11,201 nt of DNA, taken from Mageeibacillus sp. UBA1255 (lineage in GTDB: Bacteria > Bacillota > Clostridia > UBA1212 > UBA1255). Below the pieces are notes generated by a model. The model did no database searches. It saw nothing but the letters and a program-made list of their open reading frames with translations, and had not been told where the DNA came from. The translations under genes were made by a program, and so were the position numbers. Positions 5,981 through 11,201 of this stretch are shown one piece after another; position 1 is the stretch's first letter, and every line of letters starts with the position of its first letter. The DNA is taken from the NCBI GenBank assembly GCA_002308795.1, contig DBVV01000098.1, forward strand, positions 4,636 through 15,836, read 5' to 3'.

Positions 5981-6493
5981 TTATTTGGGATTAATGATGG
6001 CTGACATAACTTTTCTGCCTTCCATTTTAGGTCTTTTTTCCAGCGTTCCGTAATCTTTAAGGCATTCAGCCATTCTGTCCACAAGGACTTCTCCTTCGTT
6101 CGTGTACCGAAGTTCACGTCCACCGAAGAAAACGGCAACTTTCACCTTATTTCCTTCTTCCAAAAACTTAATGGCATTCTTCAGTTTTACGTTGAAGTCA
6201 TGGTCGCCTATCCCGATGCTGAGTCTAACTTCTTTCAAGCTGACAACTTTCTGGTTCTTTTTCGCGTCCCTTTCCTTCTTTGCCTGGTCGAAGACATACT
6301 TCTTATAGTCCATAAGTCTGCAGACCGGCGGAGTGGCGTTCGGTGCGATCAATACCAGGTCGATGTCTCTCTCGTTCGCGATGAGCTGTGCTTCTCTGGC
6401 TGACATAATCCCTAAAACTGTTCCGTTTTCGTCAATCAGACGAAGTTCGTTTACTCGAATTTCTTCATTAATCTGTAAACCTTCTTTGTTTAT
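5981..6493 (-). CDS. infC: Translation initiation factor IF-3 (probable AUA start)
   Basis: Read from an ATA codon at 6491-6493 the protein has 170 residues and begins (M)INKEGLQINEEIRVNELRLI, the usual IF-3 N-terminus. The N-terminal domain includes GIMSAREAQLIANERDIDLVLI and PPVCRLMDYKKYVFDQAKKE. The C-terminal domain includes KEVRLSIGIGDHDFNVKLKNA and VAVFFGGRELRYTNEGEVL. IF-3 binds the 30S subunit, prevents 50S joining and proofreads start codons. The start is inferred as follows: GGAGG (6502-6506) is 8 bases before ATA, whereas the only conventional upstream start, GTG at 6500-6502, shares a base with that SD and cannot be used with it. Rare starts (usually AUU) are typical of infC and allow IF-3 to limit its own synthesis. 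If GTG were used the protein would be 173 residues. Confidence 0.95.
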   Translation of the reverse strand: MNKEGLQINEEIRVNELRLIDENGTVLGIMSAREAQLIANERDIDLVLIAPNATPPVCRLMDYKKYVFDQAKKERDAKKNQKVVSLKEVRLSIGIGDHDFNVKLKNAIKFLEEGNKVKVAVFFGGRELRYTNEGEVLVDRMAECLKDYGTLEKRPKMEGRKVMSAIINPK

Positions 6494-6506
6494 AGCAGAC
6501 ACCTCC
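6491..6506 (-). promoter_or_regulatory. infC ribosome-binding site with AUA initiator
   Basis: On the minus strand GGAGG (6502-6506), TGTCTGCT and then ATA (6491-6493) form an ideally spaced initiation site, with 8 bases between. GTG (6500-6502) overlaps the SD and is not usable. This arrangement decides the infC start. Confidence 0.7.
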
Positions 6507-6643
6507 GTAAAAAAATAAGCGGACCGAGCAAGCCCTGGTCCGCAACATCACACTGAAACATATACCTTCCGGTACCTATCAATGCGTTACCCCGGGATGC
6601 GACATCCCGCAAGGTGAGAAGCGAACCTTCTGCTTGACCCGCA
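6503..6643 (-). promoter_or_regulatory. Structured leader of infC-rpmI-rplT, probable L20-type attenuator
   Basis: The transcript from the promoter at 6650-6679 has about 140 untranslated bases before the infC SD. On the minus strand it can form a small AGAAG/CTTCT hairpin (6617-6631), a 7-bp CGGGATG/CATCCCG hairpin (6593-6609), a TACC-GGAA-GGTA hairpin with a GNRA loop (6563-6574) and the terminal terminator (6509-6543). A CGCA segment (6583-6586) can pair with TGCG (6541-6544), which shares three bases (6541-6543) with the terminator stem, so the two structures exclude each other. This fits the L20 leader known from Bacillota, in which L20 shifts the balance toward termination. I have not matched it to a covariance model. 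Confidence 0.7.
6509..6543 (-). terminator. Attenuator (intrinsic terminator) just before infC
   Basis: A GC-rich 7-bp stem GCGGACC/GGTCCGC (6519-6525 with 6537-6543) has an 11-base loop and is followed by TTATTTTTTT (6518-6509) on the minus strand. The U tract ends only two bases before the infC SD, so a terminated transcript would contain no gene. The position indicates regulated premature termination. Confidence 0.8.
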
Positions 6644-6649
6644 AAGCGT

Positions 6650-6679
6650 ATTATACAACGAAGAAAATAACGTTGTCAA
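6650..6679 (-). promoter_or_regulatory. Consensus promoter of the infC-rpmI-rplT operon
   Basis: Perfect TTGACA (6674-6679) and perfect TATAAT (6650-6655) are separated by 18 bases on the minus strand. An A/T-rich stretch (about 6681-6706) directly upstream of the -35 could act as an UP element. The predicted start is near 6642. This is the strongest promoter match in the window, as expected for a ribosomal-protein operon. Confidence 0.85.
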
Positions 6680-6721
6680 CAACTTTTTTAATAACAATTT
6701 TTACAAATGTACAATGCAGGA

Positions 6722-7585
6722 TCACTGCTGGACACGAATCAGATACTCAAGGCCGAGACGTATGCCTAGAAGATTATCCTCCATACCCTCGAACTCGATC
6801 GAGAACCAGCCGTCATAACCCGAAGACTTAAGAATGTGAATGCATTGTCCGACGGGAACTACACCGTGCCCTAAAATCGAACCGCGCAGCCAGTTCTGTG
6901 CCCTGGTCGGGAACCATCCGCTGCCCGGATTGAGCTCAGTGCCGTTTTTATAGTGAAAATCTTTGCAGTGAACGTGCTTAGCGTACGGTGCCATAATACT
7001 TACAGATTTCGCAGGATGCTCATCGGCGCACATAAAATTACCGATATCAACGAGAGCACCGAAATTCTTATGATCGACTGTATTTATAAGCTTTTCAACC
7101 CTTGCGGCATCCTGTGAAAAATAGCCGTGGTTTTCGGTCATCGTTCCTACGCCCGCTGTCTCGGCATATTCGGTAACTCTTCTGCACCCTTCCGCAAGAC
7201 GCGGAAGAGCGTTGTCATAGCCGATACCTGCCTTTTTACCGTCCACCGGACGCATTCCGTAAGCGACGTCATGGCGCATATTTATTACGCCAAGTTCGGC
7301 CGCGAAATCCACCTGAGCTTTTACACGATCGACTTCCCTGTCAAGGTCGCCGCCCGAGCCATAAAGAAAATCCGCGCCGATACAATATGAAACTGGCGTT
7401 AATCCGCGTTCCATCGCTTTTTCTCTGCACGCGCGGGCAATGCTTTTATCGAGTCCGCCGGTCCAGCCTCCCTCAACAAATTCGATACCTTCAAATCCCA
7501 TATCGGCAGCTTTATCGATCACTCCGAGGATACCGAGGCGGTCAACGTATCCGCCGAAACTATACGAACTTACGCAATTTTTCAT
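6722..7585 (-). CDS. Sugar phosphate isomerase/epimerase-like TIM barrel protein
   Basis: A 287-residue protein of the xylose-isomerase-like TIM barrel family (COG1082 type). Visible features are GFEGIEFVEGGW near the N-terminus, TENHGYFSQ (about 150-158), LVDIGNF (about 178-184), HVHCKDFHYKNG (about 204-215) and WFSIEFEG (about 260-267). The acidic and His residues in these segments (Glu151, Asp180, His206, Glu264 or Glu266) are in the usual positions for divalent metal ligands. Members isomerise, epimerise or cleave sugars, inositols and related compounds; the substrate here is unknown. The start is ATG at 7583-7585, with AAGGAG 8 bases before it. A GTG nine bases earlier overlaps that SD. 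It follows the phosphate transporter by 26 bases and is probably co-transcribed, though a functional link is not obvious. Confidence 0.85.
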   Translation of the reverse strand: MKNCVSSYSFGGYVDRLGILGVIDKAADMGFEGIEFVEGGWTGGLDKSIARACREKAMERGLTPVSYCIGADFLYGSGGDLDREVDRVKAQVDFAAELGVINMRHDVAYGMRPVDGKKAGIGYDNALPRLAEGCRRVTEYAETAGVGTMTENHGYFSQDAARVEKLINTVDHKNFGALVDIGNFMCADEHPAKSVSIMAPYAKHVHCKDFHYKNGTELNPGSGWFPTRAQNWLRGSILGHGVVPVGQCIHILKSSGYDGWFSIEFEGMEDNLLGIRLGLEYLIRVQQ

Positions 7586-7611
7586 ATCTTCCACTCCTTT
7601 TCAAGTTATGA

Positions 7612-9465
7612 TCAGACTTCAACGTTATCAAAAGTGTTGTCGATTTCGACAGGATCCGCGGCATATTCGAGCATACTGAAATACTTCTCGTGAGCAGCGG
7701 TGTAAGCACTGTTAAAAGCATCGTCACCGCCCTGGTGAAGGACAGAGATATACGCGTGCGCCTGGCTCGCCTGTGCGTAATCGACACGGGCAACAGTAGC
7801 CACACCGACGTTGGAACAAACGTCGGATATACGCTCAAGATCAGACATAAGGTTCGCAAAATCGGAATCGATCAGCACGTTGCAGGTACCCTCGCGCATG
7901 CGTCTCAAATGGTTATCTCTCAGTGCCCCTACAAGGTCGTCGACGACCTCTTCGAGCGGTTCGATCGAGCGCGCGGCGTCAACGTCACGTTTGGCAAACG
8001 TTTGTCCGGTGCATTCGAGTATCCGTTCAATAAGCGCGGTCAATACTTTTACCTCTCTCTTTCCTTCTTCGGAAAACTCGATACCGGTATTATGCAGATT
8101 TTCAGCAGTTTCCGCAATATTAAGCGAGTGATCCGACAGGCGCTCAAACTCCGTAACGACTTTATAATACTGATCGAGAATTTTGATATGCTCTTCCGAT
8201 TTCAGATGCGGAGAAAACATAACAAGGTAGTTGCTGACACGGTCTGCCATGACGTCGACCTCGTCTTCCTCTATCCTGATCTCTTCCATCACCTTATGGT
8301 CAAATTTATCGAGGAGAGCGATAGCCTTTAAAATATTGTCCCGGGCAGCAGCGAACATAGCGTTAAGTACGTCATAGCAGCTTCTGAACGCAAGCGCAGG
8401 AGTAGAATAGAATACGGGGTTGAGCGCATCTAATTTATCCTGGTATTTGCTTCTGTCCTCAGGTTTATCTTTAATGATCTTCTCCGCCATCTTCACGAAT
8501 ACAAGCTGAAGCGGGAAAAGAAGGACAGCGCAGCCGAGATTGAATACCGTATTGGCATTGGCTATACCGCCCGAGGTGAGCGGTTTATCCCACAGCGAAT
8601 CGATTAAACCGAGCCGGTGTACGATCGTCACAACGATCACCACGATCAGCGTCTTGGCAAGATTATAGAGTATATTTACTATACCTACTCTCTTGGCTTC
8701 GGGCTTCGCGCCGATCGAACAGACTATGGCCGTCGTTACGCAGTCACCGAGATAAACTCCGACGAGAATGATATAAATGATATTGAAGCTGATACCACCG
8801 ACATCCTTAAATGAACTGGCCAGAGCCTGAAGGATACCGATGGTCGCGGAAGAACTCTGCAAGATGAACGCAACTCCCGCTCCCGCAAGGTACGCAAGAA
8901 AAGGATTGCTTCCGAATCCCGTGAATATCCTGTCAAAAATACCGGTCTCTTTGAGAGACGATACCGAATTTGTCATATTCATCAGTCCGGTAAACAGGAT
9001 ACCGAAACCCATGAGAATGCTGCCGACATTGTCGGATTTCTGGAACTTCAGGAACATGATCAGAATGATACCTGCCGTAAGAGCCAGAGGTGCCAGTGTG
9101 GAAGGCTGGAAAAACCTGAGCACGGAAGATGCCCCGCCGTCGATATCCAGCAGTCTGATGATCTGTCCGGTAACGGTCGTTCCGACATTGGCTCCGATTA
9201 TGATACCCATTGACTGGTGCAGCGAAAGAACACCTGCGGCCACAAGTCCCGAAGTAATGACTATCGTGGCGGTAGATGACTGGATGATCGCCGTAACAAG
9301 TATTCCGAGAAAAAAAGCTTTCAGCGGATTATTGGTCACTTTCTCAAGCACGACCTTCAGCGTACCCGACTGGCCTTCCTTCAGGCTGCTGCTCATCAGC
9401 CTCATACCGTAAAGGAATAAGGCAAGTCCGCCGAATAATGAAACTCCGTTAAAAAAATAATTCAT
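7612..9465 (-). CDS. Na+/phosphate cotransporter family protein with C-terminal PhoU-like domain
   Basis: A 617-residue membrane protein of the NptA/YjbB type. The N-terminal half carries two inverted Na_Pi_cotrans repeats, each with the substrate-site motif QSST/SAT (about 62-67 and 203-208). GANVGTTVTG and GDCVTTAIV are the matching second elements, within about eight hydrophobic segments up to about residue 330. The C-terminal cytoplasmic part (about 350-590) is helical and has two PhoU signatures, EFERLSDHSLNIAE and DLERISDVCSNVG, so it is probably a regulatory PhoU-like domain fused to the transporter. Expected function is Na+-coupled phosphate movement, direction not determined. The start is ATG at 9463-9465, since GGGAG lies 8 bases upstream; a TTG five codons earlier sits on the SD. 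It lies 17 bases after the small gene at 9483-9746. Confidence 0.93.
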   Translation of the reverse strand: MNYFFNGVSLFGGLALFLYGMRLMSSSLKEGQSGTLKVVLEKVTNNPLKAFFLGILVTAIIQSSTATIVITSGLVAAGVLSLHQSMGIIIGANVGTTVTGQIIRLLDIDGGASSVLRFFQPSTLAPLALTAGIILIMFLKFQKSDNVGSILMGFGILFTGLMNMTNSVSSLKETGIFDRIFTGFGSNPFLAYLAGAGVAFILQSSSATIGILQALASSFKDVGGISFNIIYIILVGVYLGDCVTTAIVCSIGAKPEAKRVGIVNILYNLAKTLIVVIVVTIVHRLGLIDSLWDKPLTSGGIANANTVFNLGCAVLLFPLQLVFVKMAEKIIKDKPEDRSKYQDKLDALNPVFYSTPALAFRSCYDVLNAMFAAARDNILKAIALLDKFDHKVMEEIRIEEDEVDVMADRVSNYLVMFSPHLKSEEHIKILDQYYKVVTEFERLSDHSLNIAETAENLHNTGIEFSEEGKREVKVLTALIERILECTGQTFAKRDVDAARSIEPLEEVVDDLVGALRDNHLRRMREGTCNVLIDSDFANLMSDLERISDVCSNVGVATVARVDYAQASQAHAYISVLHQGGDDAFNSAYTAAHEKYFSMLEYAADPVEIDNTFDNVEV

Positions 9466-9482
9466 TGATATGTCTCCCAATA

Positions 9483-9746
9483 TCAGTCTTTCATCATCGC
9501 CCGAACAGGATCGATCGAAGCCGCTTTACGCTTAAGTTTGTCGAGATTCATTTTCATAAATAATTCAAGCCGGCAGATCTCATCTTCCTCAAACCCCGTC
9601 TGATTCAGTATCCTGCAATCCGGGATCATTCCTTCGGCCGATCTTTCCCCGTCGGAAAATGTAACAAAGGCAAACTTTTTCCCGTCCTTGCGGCATATCC
9701 CCGAAACCTGCATCGTCAGTTCTTCTTTTGATCCCGTATTTTCCAT
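9483..9746 (-). CDS. Small uncharacterised protein upstream of the phosphate transporter
   Basis: A protein of up to 87 residues without membrane segments. The core QVSGICRKDGKKFAFVTFSDGERSAEG looks like three short beta strands with a basic turn. It is followed by MIPDCRILNQTGFEEDEICRLELFMKMNLDKLKRKAASIDPVRAMMK, a helical C-terminus. I have a vague recollection of similar short proteins in Clostridia, all without function; no database was searched. The start is uncertain: ATG at 9744-9746 has GGAG 11 bases upstream and overlaps the previous gene by 31 bases, whereas ATG at 9711-9713 (76 residues, beginning MQVSGICRKDG) starts just after the previous stop and may be the true start. It is tightly packed in an operon with the two-helix membrane protein before it and the transporter after it. 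A role in phosphate transport is only inference from context. Confidence 0.72.
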   Translation of the reverse strand: MENTGSKEELTMQVSGICRKDGKKFAFVTFSDGERSAEGMIPDCRILNQTGFEEDEICRLELFMKMNLDKLKRKAASIDPVRAMMKD

Positions 9747-10084
9747 GATTCGTAATACTCCACCATCTTGTCATATTGTTCGTACATTTTCTGGACTGAA
9801 TTTTCAAGCAGATAATAATGCATAATATACGGAACGAGCAAAGCCATCAGTGCGGCAAAGAGTATCGCAAGTACCGGAGTGAAAGCATTCAGCAGCTGTA
9901 TCAGTACCATAAAGGTAAGCACCGCGAACAGCGCCGTAACTATCAGATGTATCAGTCTCTCGTGCATAAAGAACGATATTTGCGTCAGATGCTCCGACTT
10001 CTCCCGCTCCCAGTCGGTATCGGGCCCGGCTGTATCGAGCAGCAGATCGATCCTGCGCAGATACTCGGTAATACGCTTTTTCAT
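9716..10084 (-). CDS. Uncharacterised two-helix membrane protein
   Basis: A 122-residue protein. A charged N-terminal region (KKRITEYLRRIDLLLDTAGPDTDWEREKSEHLTQI) is followed by two hydrophobic segments at about 42-64 and 67-88, joined by a very short turn. A hydrophilic helical tail (LENSVQKMYEQYDKMVEYYESWKIRDQKK) follows. Both ends should face the same side, probably the cytoplasm. HERLIHLIV before the first helix and YYLLENSVQKMYEQYD after the second look like conserved blocks. I do not recognise a named family. The ATG at 10082-10084 has AGAGG 7 bases upstream. It is the first gene of a probable four-gene unit ending with the TIM barrel protein and overlaps the next gene. It is separated from the regulator gene upstream by the hairpin at 10125-10156. 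Confidence 0.8.
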   Translation of the reverse strand: MKKRITEYLRRIDLLLDTAGPDTDWEREKSEHLTQISFFMHERLIHLIVTALFAVLTFMVLIQLLNAFTPVLAILFAALMALLVPYIMHYYLLENSVQKMYEQYDKMVEYYESWKIRDQKKN

Positions 10085-10124
10085 GTTTATACCTCTTTCG
10101 AAAATATATGATCACAGCAAACAG

Positions 10125-10156
10125 CCGGAAGGACGTCGTATCGGACATCCTTCCGG
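10125..10156 (-). terminator. Long hairpin after the XRE regulator gene, probable terminator
   Basis: A 13-bp stem (CCGGAAGGATGTC with GACGTCCTTCCGG, one U-G wobble) with a 6-base loop starts 12 bases after the regulator stop. On the minus strand it is followed by CTGTTTGCTG, a poor U tract, so termination may be incomplete or factor-assisted and some read-through into the next unit is possible. The next gene lacks a clear promoter of its own. Confidence 0.6.
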
Positions 10157-10168
10157 TAATACATCGGG

Positions 10169-10399
10169 TTACTCTTCCGGCTCGTCGGGCGCATCCGGGT
10201 CATATTCGAGGATGTCGCCGGGCTGGCACTTCAGCACGCGGCAGATCGCCGCAAGCGTCGAGAATCTGACAGCGCTGATCTTGCCTGTCTTGATCTTCGA
10301 GAGATTGACGTTTGAGACGCCAACCTTCTCCGAGAGCTCATTCAGGCTCATTTTGCGGTCCGCCATCACGCGGTCCAGACGAAGTATGATCTTTCCCAC
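10169..10399 (-). CDS. XRE/Cro-type helix-turn-helix regulator (YozG-like)
   Basis: A 76-residue protein that is little more than one DNA-binding domain. RLDRVMADRKMSLNELSEKVGVSNVNLSKIKTGK (about 7-40) is a helix-turn-helix with recognition helix SNVNLSKIKTG. It is followed by VRFSTLAAICRVLKCQPGDILEY, the standard end of this short subfamily. The tail is acidic (DPDAPDEPEE). Such small regulators are commonly paired with DUF2975 membrane proteins, exactly as here, with 12 bases between the genes. The start is GTG at 10397-10399, since GGGGG lies 7 bases upstream and the protein begins as expected. It may act on its own promoter, where a palindrome is present (10988-10999); this is inference. 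Confidence 0.92.
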   Translation of the reverse strand: MGKIILRLDRVMADRKMSLNELSEKVGVSNVNLSKIKTGKISAVRFSTLAAICRVLKCQPGDILEYDPDAPDEPEE

Positions 10400-10411
10400 A
10401 GGCAGTCCCCC

Positions 10412-10957
10412 TTAAAGAGTCTCATCGGCATCCGTCTGCAGCTCGATGCCGTAGCCGAATATCGTGTAAACGCACCAGAATGTCAGGCCTACGACAGCCG
10501 CAATGCCGATCGAAGAAGTCAGCACGATAACCGTTACCAGAATGCCCGTAATCTTAACGCTGCGGAGTATCTCAGGCTTAAACGGCGTGTCGCTCTTCTG
10601 AATGGAAGTAAATGTTCTGCGCAGCACGATCACCGCAATAAGTACGAGCGCTATCAGGACCGCAGCGACAAAGCAGTTGACGCCTGCCAGTACGAACGGA
10701 TCCTCGATGCGGAACATGTCGAGGAAATCAAAGCTCTCTACAGAGAGGTCTCCGACGCTGACCATATTGTGCACGGTTATCTTCTTGCCGAATACCTCGA
10801 CCGTCTTTCCTTCGTCGCCGGTCCTCAGGCACATAACCGAGATGCCTGCGACAACTGCCATCACCAATCCCACGATCAGGATGGTCTTGATAACATTCAA
10901 TACCGTAGCTGTTACTCCTGCCGACTTTCTTATCTTTTCAAGTTTGCTGTTTTCCAT
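10412..10957 (-). CDS. DUF2975 family membrane protein
   Basis: A 181-residue protein with hydrophobic segments at about residues 17-44, 88-112 and 136-170; the last is long enough for two helices, which would give the four of the family. Between the first two lies a polar, probably external region containing EVFGKKITVHNMVSVGDL. The family signature lies between the second and third segments: FTSIQKSDTPFKPEILRSVK, where DTPF is characteristic of DUF2975. The family has no established biochemical function. Pairing with the small XRE regulator downstream suggests a membrane protein acting with a transcription factor, which is inference. The ATG at 10955-10957 follows AAAGGA by about 8 bases. 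The predicted promoter lies at 11003-11031. Confidence 0.88.
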   Translation of the reverse strand: MENSKLEKIRKSAGVTATVLNVIKTILIVGLVMAVVAGISVMCLRTGDEGKTVEVFGKKITVHNMVSVGDLSVESFDFLDMFRIEDPFVLAGVNCFVAAVLIALVLIAVIVLRRTFTSIQKSDTPFKPEILRSVKITGILVTVIVLTSSIGIAAVVGLTFWCVYTIFGYGIELQTDADETL

Positions 10958-10987
10958 GATATTTATCCTTTCGTTAAATAATTATCG

Positions 10988-10999
10988 TTTATCGATAAA
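10988..10999. promoter_or_regulatory. Palindrome at the transcription start of the DUF2975-XRE pair
   Basis: TTTATCGATAAA is a perfect 12-bp palindrome, and an extra TTATCG half (10982-10987) sits next to it. The predicted start of the DUF2975 transcript (near 10996) falls within it, the usual place for a repressor operator. The XRE regulator encoded by the same unit is the natural candidate to bind it; this is inference. Confidence 0.45.
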
Positions 11000-11002
11000 T
11001 CA

Positions 11003-11031
11003 ATATTAGCACCGGCATAAACGTTTGTCAA
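11003..11031 (-). promoter_or_regulatory. Promoter of the DUF2975-XRE operon
   Basis: The minus strand has a perfect TTGACA (11026-11031), a 17-base spacer and TAATAT (11003-11008, 4/6) preceded by TGC, which makes an extended -10. The predicted start is near 10996, giving a leader of about 40 bases. Confidence 0.7.
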
Positions 11032-11037
11032 TAGTTT

Positions 11038-11056
11038 TTTAATGTTTTTCATTAAA
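11038..11056. repeat. AT-rich inverted repeat between divergent promoters
   Basis: TTTAATG and CATTAAA form a perfect 7-bp inverted repeat around five T residues. It lies between the -35 boxes of the minus-strand DUF2975 promoter (ends 11031) and the plus-strand oxidoreductase promoter (begins 11070). It could be a regulator site for either gene, or a chance feature of AT-rich DNA. Confidence 0.4.
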
Positions 11057-11069
11057 TTATCTCCGCACG

Positions 11070-11098
11070 TTTTCATCCGTGCCCTGACATGTTATAAT
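11070..11098 (+). promoter_or_regulatory. Promoter of the Gfo/Idh/MocA gene
   Basis: TTTTCA (11070-11075, 4/6), a 17-base spacer and a perfect TATAAT (11093-11098) preceded by TGT (extended -10). The predicted start near 11105 leaves a leader of about 38 bases before the ATG at 11143. Confidence 0.65.
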
Positions 11099-11142
11099 GC
11101 GTTCAAGAATAAACCTAAAATAATAACGAAAGGAACGATCCC

Positions 11143-11201
11143 ATGCTTTCATATCTGATAGTCGGTTCAGGTTACCGTTCGGAATACTACGGCCGCATCG
11201 C
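11143..11201 (+). CDS. Gfo/Idh/MocA family oxidoreductase, first 19 codons only
   Basis: The gene continues past the right edge. The visible residues MLSYLIVGSGYRSEYYGRI form the first beta strand and glycine-rich turn (G-x-G-x-R) of a Rossmann NAD(P)-binding domain, in the form seen in Gfo/Idh/MocA sugar oxidoreductases. AAAGGA lies 8 bases before the ATG and a good promoter precedes it. The substrate cannot be told from this fragment. It is divergent from the DUF2975 gene. Confidence 0.7.
   Translation, partial: MLSYLIVGSGYRSEYYGRI

Noticed and set aside
7690..8331. 213-codon open frame on the plus strand
   Set aside because: It lies wholly antisense to the well-identified phosphate transporter, has no SD and its product matches nothing; it reflects codon bias of the real gene.
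9879..10415. 178-codon plus-strand open frame crossing two minus-strand genes
   Set aside because: It runs antisense through the membrane protein gene, the hairpin and the XRE gene, which all have good start signals; its serine-rich product is typical of antisense shadows.

Overview
The window comes from a Gram-positive, low-to-middle GC bacterium of the Bacillota, most likely class Clostridia. I infer this from three things: the asp23-amaP-DUF2273-nusB-xseA gene order, the infC-rpmI-rplT operon with a transcription-attenuation leader, and strong Shine-Dalgarno (SD) sequences of the AAAGGAGG type. I see no tRNA, rRNA, CRISPR array, insertion sequence or prophage. Most of the window is ordinary chromosome coding for housekeeping functions. 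The genus cannot be read from the sequence.

Layout. Positions 1-2134 (minus strand) hold an envelope-stress and RNA/DNA-maintenance operon: asp23-like gene, amaP, DUF2273 membrane protein, nusB, then xseA, which runs off the left edge. Its promoter lies in the 3' end of an unrecognised gene (2179-2562) whose product has a possible fibronectin-III-like strand pattern. That gene is divergent from a lipoate-protein ligase (2744-3841, plus strand). Next come a SEC-C zinc-motif protein (3879-4373) and a TrmH/SpoU-type RNA methyltransferase (4453-5286), both on the minus strand.

Positions 5311-6679 form the translation operon infC-rpmI-rplT. It has a consensus promoter, a structured leader ending in an intrinsic terminator directly before the infC SD, and a terminator after rplT. 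The best start codon for infC is the rare AUA.

Positions 6722-10084 (minus strand) look like one transcription unit: a two-helix membrane protein, a small conserved-looking protein, a Na+/phosphate cotransporter with a PhoU-like tail, and a sugar-phosphate isomerase/epimerase-like TIM barrel. A long hairpin separates it from a DUF2975 membrane protein and its XRE-type regulator (10169-10957). At the right edge a Gfo/Idh/MocA oxidoreductase begins on the plus strand, divergent from the DUF2975 gene. That intergenic region carries two good promoters and two inverted repeats.

I do not see a clearly new multi-gene system. The points most worth a second look are the AUA start of infC with its attenuator, the two uncharacterised small genes before the phosphate transporter, the palindrome over the DUF2975 promoter, the possible leaderless start of the methyltransferase, and the tandem duplication of a stop-codon segment between the DUF2273 gene and nusB.
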